A DNA stretch of 64,000 nt from Spirosoma terrae (GTDB lineage: Bacteria > Bacteroidota > Bacteroidia > Cytophagales > Spirosomataceae): positions 248,001 through 312,000 of the forward strand of contig NZ_JAAFZH010000006.1 in NCBI RefSeq assembly GCF_010435915.1, written 5' to 3'. The notes beneath the pieces are model-generated. The model was not told the origin of the DNA, made no database searches, and saw only the letters and a list, made by a program, of their open reading frames with translations. A program made the translations under genes and the position numbers. Positions 16,815 to 25,443 of the stretch are shown piece after piece (positions within the stretch are counted from its first letter, which is position 1; each line of letters begins with the position of its first letter).

Positions 16815-19381
16815 TTATACAACAACGTACTGGCCCGGAACGTAGCGTCGGCCGCCTGCAACAACTTGGCTCTTAAACGCGGGTTGTACGTGGGGCGGTC
16901 AGACAGAAATTTGCGAACGAGTTGCGTTACGTTCGGCGTCTGGTAGCTCGACAAGGTCGACCGGAGCCACGATTCGGGGAAGAAAATATCGCCGGTACGC
17001 TGTATTTCTTCCAGTAATTCCAGACTTTTCGGTAGGTACTTAACCGAGGTTTCGGCCCGTAGCGGGTGGTGCAGATAGCCGAGTGCAGCCGTTACCCAGG
17101 CCTCGCGTTCGCGATTGCTGTCCTGAGCCAGCGACGCAAAAAACTGATCACGTTCCGCTACGTTTCCCGACAAGGCAGGCATCATAAATTCCAGCCGCTT
17201 TTTCCGATCCGGGTTTTTGATACGTAGCAACTGTTTCGCTAGAATTCCTTCGGCCGGATAGTCGCGGACGGCCAATGCCAGTGCTAAACTCGTGTAATCG
17301 TCTTCGGTCAACGTAACACCGGTTGGCGCTTTCTGATCGTTCCAGATGGCGTAAAGCCGATCGCGGGCTTCCTGACTCAATGCTACGTTCTGATACAATC
17401 GAAATAAAAGCTTTTTCTTACCGGGCGTCGGCTCTGCTTCCATGGCCTGCCATGCGGCCTGTTCAACGCTATTTGCCAGCGCCGAACGATTGGCTGGGAG
17501 CGTATAATTCCAGACAATATCCGACAGCTGACTCGTCAGTAACCGAAGATTTAGCTCTTCTGATTCATTACCAAGTACTTGTTGATAAACCGCTGCCAGT
17601 CGGGCGGGCGAAATTACCTGACCAGCCAGCATATTTTCGTAGAGATTGATATACGTAGCGGCCCGCGTTACGGGATTTTTCAGCGAGCCCAACTGCGTAA
17701 TCATCGCCGTATCGACCGGAAACACGCCGTAACCCTGCCCGGATGAATTAAATACAACAAATTGTGGAGCTGGTTTGCCAACCGCTTCTGGTAACGTAAC
17801 TCGAGCCTGATTCATGTTCACCGTCAATTCCTCTACGTGGTCGGGATACACCAGCGCGACCTCAAAGCCCTGCGGCCACACTCGGCTGGACCCATCTTCG
17901 CCTTTCTGCTCAATTACGAACCGGCTGATTTTATCGCCCTGTTTTTCCAGTTGATACGTAAACCTGGGTCGGCCTGTTTCGCTTACCCATACTCGGTTCC
18001 AGGTCGCCAGATCAAACGGTGTTCGCGCGTCCAGAATCGCAATCAGATCGGCCCACGTAGCGTTGCTGAATGCGTATTTTTTAAGGTATTCACGCAGGCC
18101 ATCACGGAGCGCCGGTTTGCCCATCAGTCGTTCTAGTTGCCGCATCATAATCGGGGCTTTGTGGTAGATAATACCGCCATAGAGCGTTCCGGCTTCCTGC
18201 AAATTGGCTAGCGGCTGACCAATCGGATTAGCGCCTTCGGTACGGTCGACGCCATAGGCCGCCGGAAAATGATCGACCACAAACTGAAGATCGTAGTTAG
18301 CGTCAGGACTCGATACTTCCGTGATTTTGTCGGCCATGAAGTTGGCGAATACTTCCTTCAGCCACACATCGTCGAACCACCGCATCGTCACCATATCGCC
18401 AAACCACATGTGCGCCGTTTCGTGCGAGATCAACGTAGCACGCGATAATTTCTGGTCGCGGGTGGCCCCATTGTCCAGAAACAGACTCGCCAGCTTATAA
18501 TCAATAGCCCCAACGTGCTCCATGCCACCGTATTGAAAATCGGGAATTGCCGCGAAATCGAACTTTTGAAATGGATACGGAATCTGCGTGTATTCTTCCA
18601 GAAACGTCATCGCATCGGCGTGCAGGTTGAAAATCGGGTCGAGGCTCAGCCGGATTTTAGTGGTATCGGTTTCGCGGTGCAGCAACGTCATTAGTCGCTT
18701 CCCCATTTGCCGACTAATAGCTGTGAACTTTCCGGCTACAAACGAGAACAGATACGTAGGAATCACTTCTGACTGACGAAAGTTAATCGTGATCCGTTGG
18801 CCGGTTACGGTGGAGTCTTTCACGGCTGCATTAGTCATGGCCTGCCACCCGTTGGGCACCGTGAGCGACAGTTGAAATTTCGCTTTCAGATCCGGCTGGT
18901 CAAAGCACGGAAACACCGTTCGGGCGCGGTCAGGAACAAGCAGCGTGTACAGAAAATCGTCGTTCCGATTGAGTGATAAATTACCAGCCGTAAACTGAAT
19001 CGAAATTGTATTACGTCCGGGGGTTAAAAAAGCAGTAGAAATCAGTATATGTTCGTTTTGAAAAACAATAGGAACCATTTTCTGATTAACCGAAACAGCC
19101 TGCAAATGAGATCGTTCCTCTTTAAAATCAAGTTGCAGAGAGGATGCATTTTTGACCCAGTCGAACGTTATTGATTCAGTGGCTGGAATAGGCTGGTTTT
19201 TTTGCGCCGGAATGTCGAACTTTAACGTATATGCCAGATTACTAATCGTTTTCTTTCGGGCCTTAGCCAGAATCTGCGATACGCCCGTTTCGACAGAAGT
19301 GTAGTTGGAGGGAGTAAGCTGGGCGTTGCCGCTCATGGTCAGAAAAAATAATAGGATTGCCGTAATACCGTAACGAGTCAT
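16811..19381 (-). CDS. Secreted M1 family aminopeptidase
   Basis: 856 residues with an N-terminal signal peptide ('ITAILLFFLTMSGNA'). The zinc site is H320-E-T-A-H324 with the downstream Glu in 'WLKEVFANF'. An ERAP1-like helical C-terminal domain follows. The substrate-anchoring GxMEN motif reads GGMEH, with His for Asn. Start 19381 gives a shorter, better signal peptide than the upstream ATG at 19414. It probably trims N-termini of peptides in the periplasm. The AraC gene is translationally coupled downstream. Confidence 0.9.
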   Translation of the reverse strand: MTRYGITAILLFFLTMSGNAQLTPSNYTSVETGVSQILAKARKKTISNLAYTLKFDIPAQKNQPIPATESITFDWVKNASSLQLDFKEERSHLQAVSVNQKMVPIVFQNEHILISTAFLTPGRNTISIQFTAGNLSLNRNDDFLYTLLVPDRARTVFPCFDQPDLKAKFQLSLTVPNGWQAMTNAAVKDSTVTGQRITINFRQSEVIPTYLFSFVAGKFTAISRQMGKRLMTLLHRETDTTKIRLSLDPIFNLHADAMTFLEEYTQIPYPFQKFDFAAIPDFQYGGMEHVGAIDYKLASLFLDNGATRDQKLSRATLISHETAHMWFGDMVTMRWFDDVWLKEVFANFMADKITEVSSPDANYDLQFVVDHFPAAYGVDRTEGANPIGQPLANLQEAGTLYGGIIYHKAPIMMRQLERLMGKPALRDGLREYLKKYAFSNATWADLIAILDARTPFDLATWNRVWVSETGRPRFTYQLEKQGDKISRFVIEQKGEDGSSRVWPQGFEVALVYPDHVEELTVNMNQARVTLPEAVGKPAPQFVVFNSSGQGYGVFPVDTAMITQLGSLKNPVTRAATYINLYENMLAGQVISPARLAAVYQQVLGNESEELNLRLLTSQLSDIVWNYTLPANRSALANSVEQAAWQAMEAEPTPGKKKLLFRLYQNVALSQEARDRLYAIWNDQKAPTGVTLTEDDYTSLALALAVRDYPAEGILAKQLLRIKNPDRKKRLEFMMPALSGNVAERDQFFASLAQDSNREREAWVTAALGYLHHPLRAETSVKYLPKSLELLEEIQRTGDIFFPESWLRSTLSSYQTPNVTQLVRKFLSDRPTYNPRLRAKLLQAADATFRASTLLYK

Positions 19382-19468
19382 AAGAGCGAGTAGCAGGGTG
19401 GTTGTTAGTCTCAATCAGGGGCCGTCAACCGGAAGTTTGTGAGTCTTAGGTCAAAAATAAGGTTCGAA

Positions 19469-20737
19469 ATGAAACAGCACCTATCTTTTTTACTGGTATT
19501 ACTGGCCGTGCTCAGTCAGGCAACACCAAACTGGGCCAGTTCCATCCTGATTCCGATGGATGATCAACAATCCAATCACCTCAAAGCGTATGGTATTGCC
19601 TACAAAATTCTGAAAGATGACATGGAGGTCGACTGGCTGCTGAACTACCGGGGCGGCAGCTTTATGGTTAAACAAACCCAGGCGGCAGAAACAGAATGTC
19701 GTGTTCGTGGCGTTTCGTTCGAAGTCATTTCAGATGCCAAAGCCGCTTCCATCAAGCAGCAGCTGGCCGACCCCGACCTGAATATGAACGTAGTGACACT
19801 CCAGAAAGCGGCCAAGATCATTGTCTACTCTCCCATCAAGGTCAGTCCTGCCGAATTTGAAAATACAGATGCCGTGTTGCTGGTGCTTACATACGCCGAA
19901 ATTCCGTACGAAGTCATTTACGATGAAGAAGTGCTGAAAGGCGATTTACCGAAATACGACTGGCTCCACCTGCATCACGAAGATTTTACGGGCCAATACG
20001 GCCGGAATATACACCGGCAATCGCTGGCCGACATTAAGGTACAGGAAGATATTGCCCGCAAGTATGGCTATTCGAAAGTTTCCCAGATGAAGCTGGCTGT
20101 TGCGAAAGGAATTAAAGAATTCTGCGCAGGGGGCGGCTATTTGTTTGCGATGTGTTCGGCGGCCGAAACACTCGATATTGCGCTGGCGGCCGAAGGCGTA
20201 GACATTGTTAGCAGCGCCTACGATGGCGATGGTGTTGATCCTGATGCGCAGGAGAAACTTGATTTTACGAAGACACTGGCCTTTGGCAATTTTACGCTCG
20301 AAGCGGATAACGGGTATCGGGGCTTTTCGACTTTTTCGGATATTAACTCCGCCGGTGCCCGTGGTTACGATCAGCCGAGCGGCTTTTTCGAACTGTTCAA
20401 TTTTTCGGCCAAATGGGACGTAATACCATCCATGCTAACCCAGAACCACGAAAATATCATTAAAGAGTTTTTCGGGCAAACAACCGCTTTCCGCAAAGGA
20501 GCCGTTAAGCCAAGTAGTCTGGTGATGGGCGAAGGCAAAACCTCGGATCGGTATATCTACGGCGAAGTGGGCCGTGGCCAATGGACATTCTACGGCGGTC
20601 ACGATCCCGAAGGTACGCGCGGAGGAGGATTTCGGAACCCAACGGATTTAAAACTACATCCGCACTCGGCGGGCTACCGATTGATTCTTAACAACGTATT
20701 ATTCCCATCAGCCCGCAAAAAGAAGCGCAAGACGTAG
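19469..20737 (+). CDS. Secreted GATase-like protein (often labelled asparagine synthetase B)
   Basis: 422 residues with a signal peptide ('LSFLLVLLAVLSQATPNWA'). The body looks like a class I glutamine amidotransferase/ThuA-like fold. 'YLFAMCSAAETLD' has a Cys at the nucleophile elbow, and 'WTFYGGHDPEG' supplies a possible catalytic His. Close Bacteroidota relatives are commonly named asparagine synthetase B, but no synthetase domain is visible, so that name is misleading. Role unknown. It is divergent from the aminopeptidase. Confidence 0.65.
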   Translation: MKQHLSFLLVLLAVLSQATPNWASSILIPMDDQQSNHLKAYGIAYKILKDDMEVDWLLNYRGGSFMVKQTQAAETECRVRGVSFEVISDAKAASIKQQLADPDLNMNVVTLQKAAKIIVYSPIKVSPAEFENTDAVLLVLTYAEIPYEVIYDEEVLKGDLPKYDWLHLHHEDFTGQYGRNIHRQSLADIKVQEDIARKYGYSKVSQMKLAVAKGIKEFCAGGGYLFAMCSAAETLDIALAAEGVDIVSSAYDGDGVDPDAQEKLDFTKTLAFGNFTLEADNGYRGFSTFSDINSAGARGYDQPSGFFELFNFSAKWDVIPSMLTQNHENIIKEFFGQTTAFRKGAVKPSSLVMGEGKTSDRYIYGEVGRGQWTFYGGHDPEGTRGGGFRNPTDLKLHPHSAGYRLILNNVLFPSARKKKRKT

Positions 20738-20740
20738 CAC

Positions 20741-20787
20741 CAGTCAAAAAAAAAGCACTCCGGTAAGAGTGCCTTTTTTTTTGACTG
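20741..20787. terminator. Bidirectional terminator
   Basis: The stem of 20741-20760 with 20767-20787 has a single bulged G. Poly-A/poly-T arms give T tracts in both directions, between the convergent GATase-like and BI-1 genes. Confidence 0.88.
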
Positions 20788-20798
20788 GCTATTGAATT

Positions 20799-21515
20799 CT
20801 ATCGACGGCGACCAAACAAACGTAATAGATAAAGAAACATATTGATAAAGTCCAGATAGAGACGTAGTGCGCCCATGATGGCTTCTTTCCGATCTTCGTC
20901 CGTTCCGGCATTACCGATGATATTCATCTCCTTGATTTTCTGCGTATCATAGGCGGTCAGTCCAACAAAAATCAACACGCCCGCATAGGTCGAAACCCAG
21001 TAGAGCGTTTCATTCTGCCAGAACAGATTGACGAGCGATGCAATGATCAGTCCGATCAACCCCATTAACAGAAACCCGCCTAACGACGTCAAATCCCGTT
21101 TTGTAAAATAGCCATAGGCGCTCATAGCTCCGAACGTACCGGCCGTCACAAAAAAGGTAGACGCAATAGATCCGCCAGTATAGAGCAGAAAAATAGAGGC
21201 CAGCGTAAGCCCATTCATGATCGCATACCCTAAGAACATAAGCGTTGCGGTACGAGCCGACACCCGCTGCACGGCCGCTGACAATGACATTACCAGCACG
21301 AACTCACCAATTAATAAACCGTAAAAAACCAATCGATTGCCAAAGATCAACTCCAGAGCCGTAGGCGAGTTAGCTACCCAAATGGATACAGTCGCTGTCA
21401 CCAACAGCGCTACGGTCATCCAGCCGTAGACCTGGGTCATAAAAGCAGCTTGCTCCTGCTTTACTTGTTCGGCCGTTAGAAAATGGTGTTTTTCAGGATA
21501 GGATTGTGATTCCAT
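20799..21515 (-). CDS. Bax inhibitor-1/YccA family membrane protein
   Basis: 238 residues with about seven transmembrane helices. 'QVYGWMTVALLVTATVSIWV' opens the BI-1 domain. The C-terminal 'LRLYLDFINMFLYLLRLFG' is the classic BI-1 ending. Members are calcium-leak channels or FtsH regulators in the inner membrane; the role here is inferred from family only. Confidence 0.93.
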   Translation of the reverse strand: MESQSYPEKHHFLTAEQVKQEQAAFMTQVYGWMTVALLVTATVSIWVANSPTALELIFGNRLVFYGLLIGEFVLVMSLSAAVQRVSARTATLMFLGYAIMNGLTLASIFLLYTGGSIASTFFVTAGTFGAMSAYGYFTKRDLTSLGGFLLMGLIGLIIASLVNLFWQNETLYWVSTYAGVLIFVGLTAYDTQKIKEMNIIGNAGTDEDRKEAIMGALRLYLDFINMFLYLLRLFGRRR

Positions 21516-21587
21516 AGAAGCATATCAGTTTAGGCCAGAAAGTAAGCTAAACATCAGAATATACGCAAGTACACGGCCAACAATGGC

Positions 21588-21618
21588 AAAAGCCGGAACA
21601 TGACTAGTTCCGGCTTTT
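21588..21618 (-). terminator. Terminator of the zinc metallopeptidase gene
   Basis: AAAAGCCGGAAC (21588-21599) pairs with 21607-21618. The arms give a T4 tract on the minus strand, right after the metallopeptidase stop. Confidence 0.8.
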
Positions 21619-21650
21619 ACCATTATTAATAGACTTTGTGTTGCTTTCTG

Positions 21651-22514
21651 TTATTGCAGATTAGCGTCTTCGCGGCTGTTGAACGTATCACCCTGATTCA
21701 GATCACCCGTTTTAAGACCTTTTTTGAACCAGTAAACGCGCTGAGCCGACGAACCATGGGTAAAGGCATCGGGCACAACACGTCCCTGCGTTTCTTCCTG
21801 GATTTTATCGTCGCCGATCGCGTTAGCTGCCGTAATAGCCGACTCTACATCGTTGGCATCGAGCACAAAGCTTTGGCCCTGCGCGTGATTGGCCCAAACA
21901 CCAGCAAAGAAATCGGCCTGTAATTCCAGCCGGACAGATACTTTGTTGTAATCCCGCTGACTCAGCCGATCCCGCAATGCATCGGTTTTTTTCATGATGC
22001 CGAGTTGATTTTGCACATGGTGGCCAATTTCATGGGCGATTACGTAAGCCATGGCAAACTCGCCCGGCGCCTGAAAGCGTTCCGCCAGCAAATCATAGAA
22101 CGAAAGATCGATATATACTTTCTGATCGAGGGGGCAATAAAAAGGGCCCATTGCTTCCTGAGCCGTCCCGCAACCCGATGTTGTTGTGCCCCGGTACATG
22201 ACCAGAACCGGTTTACGATACTGGGCTCCATTCTGAGCAAATATCTCCGTCCAGACCTTTTCGGTACTAGCCAATACTTGTCGCGTAAAGCGGGCAGCCT
22301 CATCATCGGCCTGTGGCCCAGTTGGCGCCTGACTAGCCGTTTGCGACTCATCGGGGGCCGTCTGATTGAGAATATCGGACGGGTTTCCGCCCAACAGCAT
22401 CACAATGATGGCAATGACAACCGTTCCTATGCCTCCGCCAACAACTAGGCCGCCCCTACCACCGCCCCGGCGGTCGTCGACGTTTTCGCTTTCATCCTGA
22501 TTTAACCAACGCAT
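21651..22514 (-). CDS. Neutral zinc metallopeptidase (YpfJ-like)
   Basis: 287 residues. A short cytosolic Arg/Gly-rich N-terminus is followed by one transmembrane helix ('GTVVIAIIVMLLGG') and a peptidase domain with zinc site 'VIAHEIGHHVQ' (H161-E162, H165). 'SGCGTAQEAMGPFYCP' and 'LQADFFAGVWA' are typical of this family. The active domain is predicted to be periplasmic. Physiological substrate is unknown. Confidence 0.92.
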   Translation of the reverse strand: MRWLNQDESENVDDRRGGGRGGLVVGGGIGTVVIAIIVMLLGGNPSDILNQTAPDESQTASQAPTGPQADDEAARFTRQVLASTEKVWTEIFAQNGAQYRKPVLVMYRGTTTSGCGTAQEAMGPFYCPLDQKVYIDLSFYDLLAERFQAPGEFAMAYVIAHEIGHHVQNQLGIMKKTDALRDRLSQRDYNKVSVRLELQADFFAGVWANHAQGQSFVLDANDVESAITAANAIGDDKIQEETQGRVVPDAFTHGSSAQRVYWFKKGLKTGDLNQGDTFNSREDANLQ

Positions 22515-22677
22515 GGTAGCTACTAAATTTTAATGATGTTTAACTAGTTCGATGTTTGACATGTTGGCCGCTCTATAAATCCAGAAAATCAATAGATTAA
22601 ACAGCGAAATCACGAAGCAAACAGATTTTATGTATGTAACATCAAAGTAAATAAATCGGCTTATTTCTACGATAATT

Positions 22678-23757
22678 TTACTTATGCATCTTTGGTTTTG
22701 CTCGTTCATACTGCAACGGCCAGGCAATATCTTCGCCCAGATCATGAGCCGCATGAAGCGGGAAATAAGGGTCTCTCAGAAACTCACGAGCCAGCAATAT
22801 CAGATCGGCCTGCCCCTGCTCCAGAATAGCCTCTGCCTGGTTTGCGTCTGTAATCAGTCCAACAGCGCCGGTCATGATCTGCGCTTCTTTTTTCACTTTT
22901 TCGGCAAACTGAACCTGATAGCCGGGCCCCACCGGAATCCTGGCATGCGCTACGTTACCGCCCGTAGAACAATCGACAACATCAACACCTTTGCTTTTCA
23001 GGATCGACGCCAGCGCTACAGAGTCATCATCCGTCCAGCCCCCTTCGGTCCAGTCGGTAGCTGAAATACGAACAAAGAGCGGATATTCTTCCGGCCAGAC
23101 AGCTTTTACGCACTCCACAATGTCCAGCACCAGGCGAATGCGGTTTTCAAACGAACCGCCATACTCATCGGTACGCTGATTGCTCAGTGGCGATAAAAAC
23201 TGATGCAGCAAGTAGCCATGAGCCGCATGAATTTCAGCGACCTGAAACCCGGCCTCTACAGCCCGCCGGGTGGCCGCCTGAAAATCAGCCACTACGTTCT
23301 GAATGCCTTCTTTCGTTAGCGTCAGTGGCGCAGGATCTACCTCACTGAAGGGTATGGAACTTGGCGCGACGGTTTCCCATCCATTGGCTTCGCCCGAGGT
23401 AATGGCTTTGCCGCCATCCCAGGGACGATGGTGGCTAGCCTTACGTCCGGCATGGGCCAGTTGAATACCGGCAATTGAGCCCTGCTGATTTATAAATTGC
23501 GTAATGCGCTTCAGTCCTGGAATATGGCTATCGTTCCAGATGCCGAGGTCATGTGGCGATATACGTCCTTCGGGCGATACGGCAGCGGCTTCAGTAATGA
23601 TCAGCCCGGCCCCGCCAACAGCCCGGCTTCCCAGATGAACCAGATGCCAGTCAGTGGCCAGCCCGTTCTCACTCGAATACTGGCACATGGGCGATACGAC
23701 AATACGGTTTTTGAGCTGTATGCCCCGAATGGTAATGGGCGAAAAGAGTAATGACAT
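22678..23757 (-). CDS. namA: Old Yellow Enzyme, YqjM/NamA type
   Basis: 359 residues, an FMN-dependent NAD(P)H oxidoreductase that reduces activated C=C bonds. 'SPMCQYSSENG' contains the Cys and Tyr typical of the YqjM subclass. 'GIQLAHAGRKASHHRPW' carries the substrate-binding His pair, and 'AAHGYLLHQFLSPLSNQRTD' is the family hallmark region. Full length; monocistronic. Confidence 0.93.
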   Translation of the reverse strand: MSLLFSPITIRGIQLKNRIVVSPMCQYSSENGLATDWHLVHLGSRAVGGAGLIITEAAAVSPEGRISPHDLGIWNDSHIPGLKRITQFINQQGSIAGIQLAHAGRKASHHRPWDGGKAITSGEANGWETVAPSSIPFSEVDPAPLTLTKEGIQNVVADFQAATRRAVEAGFQVAEIHAAHGYLLHQFLSPLSNQRTDEYGGSFENRIRLVLDIVECVKAVWPEEYPLFVRISATDWTEGGWTDDDSVALASILKSKGVDVVDCSTGGNVAHARIPVGPGYQVQFAEKVKKEAQIMTGAVGLITDANQAEAILEQGQADLILLAREFLRDPYFPLHAAHDLGEDIAWPLQYERAKPKMHK

Positions 23758-23940
23758 AGATGAATTGTGTATGATCGGACGTCAGATCGGTTGATCAGAA
23801 TCGAGATAATCTCCGGTTAAGCAACAAGCAGCCATAGGGCTTGGTTTGTGCCGACGCCCATTTTCTCACATGTAGCCGCCTGAAAAAACAGTTTCCAGCA
23901 CAGACGGTTGATTTTACCAGAACAAACCAGCTCAACGATT

Positions 23941-24198
23941 ATGACAAAAGACCCGAAAATTGATCGGCGTGACGACGTCAGGCCGAGCGAAGGACAGCAC
24001 AAATACGGAGACGTGGATTTTGCGGATCGAACTAATAATAAATACCCAATCGATACCCCGGAGCACGTTCGGGCGGCATGGAGCTACATTAACCACAAAG
24101 ACAATGCAGCGAAATACGATGCCAGTGAGGTTAAGGTTATAAAAGAACGGATACGGCAGGCAGCCAAGAAGCACCACGTCGATATTGACAGTGATTAA
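23941..24198 (+). CDS. Small DUF6582-like protein
   Basis: 86 residues, hydrophilic. 'NKYPIDTPEHVRAAWSYIN' and 'AAKYDASEVKVIKERIRQAAKKH' resemble a small family found in many bacteria and in phage, with unknown function. ATG at 23941 was chosen over an in-frame upstream codon (23908) because the family pattern starts after it. Ends in a shared terminator. Confidence 0.7.
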   Translation: MTKDPKIDRRDDVRPSEGQHKYGDVDFADRTNNKYPIDTPEHVRAAWSYINHKDNAAKYDASEVKVIKERIRQAAKKHHVDIDSD

Positions 24199-24217
24199 TC
24201 GTTCAATCTTCCCGATG

Positions 24218-24257
24218 AGAAAAGCCGCCAGACGTAGCTCGATCTGGCGGCTTTTCT
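24218..24257. terminator. Bidirectional terminator
   Basis: A 14-15-bp stem (24218-24232 with 24243-24257) with T4 tracts lies between the convergent DUF6582-like and hydrolase genes. Confidence 0.88.
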
Positions 24258-24296
24258 GTCTTACAGTACCAGCAAGTATGTAGCAACGTAGTAAAA

Positions 24297-25301
24297 CTAC
24301 TTATTGAGAAATCCACGAACGGCTTTCTTTACATTGTCTTCTTCGCAGGACGTCGCCAGATGACCACATTCGCCGGTAAGCTCTACGAATGGGACATGCA
24401 GGAAGGTAGCCAGTTCGGTAGCCATGCCGGGCGTTACCATGTGATCCTGCTTAGCCACTATAATCATCAGATTTGCTTTAATTGTAGCTTTCAGCTCGGC
24501 CATTGATTTTCCCCGGTAAATGTCCTGACCGATCATGGCCCGCAGCTGCGACGCCCAATTGTAGGGATTGGTGTTAGCATAACCGTTCTCTTTCTGCTGC
24601 ACAAAGCTGGGTTCATCTTCCGGCTTCAGATGGCCCATAAAATAACCGGGTGTCGTCAGATTCAGCTCGTGTAAATCACCAACCGTTTTCATTGACTCGG
24701 GCGAAAAACTGCCCCGCTCCAGAATCGTCAGTTGCGTTCCCCAGAATAACCGGTCATAGCTGCTTTGCTTCGGCGTTCCGACAATTGGTACGACCTTATC
24801 CATAAAATCGGGGTACGATACCATCCACTCAAACGACTGCATCCCGCCCATCGAAATACCCATTACGGCAAACAAATGAGTCAAGCCCAAGTGCTTCGTT
24901 ACCAGCTCATACTCCGAACGTACCATATCCCGGATCGTAAACTGCGGGAACTGAGCCCCAGCCTGCGCAGCACTGTTCGACGGCGACGACGAAACACCAT
25001 TGCCCAATGCATCGACAACAATGGTAAAGTACTGAGTACTATCGGCAATACCGCCCGGATTAGCCACAAATGCTTTCTGCTGCGACGTACCGCCAAACCA
25101 GGTTGGTACCAAAATAGCGTTTGAACGATTCGCGTTTAAACGCCCAAACGTCCGGTAGCCCAGCCGACAATTCTGAATAACCTGCCCACTCTCCAGCTGA
25201 AAATTGCCCAACTCGACAAAGCGTTGCTGGGCAATAGCCGGAGAAACAACAAAGAGATAAATAAATGCAAAGAATAGTTGTCTGGATTGATACCGATACA
25301 T
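24297..25301 (-). CDS. Secreted alpha/beta hydrolase, MetX-like
   Basis: 334 residues: signal peptide ('LFFAFIYLFVVSPAIAQQ') then an alpha/beta hydrolase of the homoserine acetyltransferase type. Visible are the nucleophile elbow 'GISMGGMQ', the acid in 'VAKQDHMV' and the His in 'ECGHLA'. Export makes a biosynthetic acyltransferase role unlikely; an esterase or amidase role is more plausible. Start at 25301 fits the signal peptide. Monocistronic. Confidence 0.85.
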   Translation of the reverse strand: MYRYQSRQLFFAFIYLFVVSPAIAQQRFVELGNFQLESGQVIQNCRLGYRTFGRLNANRSNAILVPTWFGGTSQQKAFVANPGGIADSTQYFTIVVDALGNGVSSSPSNSAAQAGAQFPQFTIRDMVRSEYELVTKHLGLTHLFAVMGISMGGMQSFEWMVSYPDFMDKVVPIVGTPKQSSYDRLFWGTQLTILERGSFSPESMKTVGDLHELNLTTPGYFMGHLKPEDEPSFVQQKENGYANTNPYNWASQLRAMIGQDIYRGKSMAELKATIKANLMIIVAKQDHMVTPGMATELATFLHVPFVELTGECGHLATSCEEDNVKKAVRGFLNK

Positions 25302-25443
25302 GGAGGCTACTTTTAGCTGATAAGCCAGTAACGCTACGTTCTTACTTTTAGATCGCAGATTTGTTATAACCATGCATAAGTGTCACCCCGGTCAAAAGTC
25401 TGTAATGAATACCCAGCTGATAGGCCCGGTAGTATCTATACTA

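Noticed and set aside
16404..16946. 180-residue plus-strand frame across the AraC and aminopeptidase genes
   Set aside because: Antisense shadow; the opposite strand holds two well-recognised genes.
19469..20737. Asparagine synthetase B as a function
   Set aside because: No synthetase domain is visible and the protein is exported; only a GATase-like fold is supportable.
22005..22448. 147-residue plus-strand frame within the metallopeptidase gene
   Set aside because: Antisense shadow with no recognisable features.
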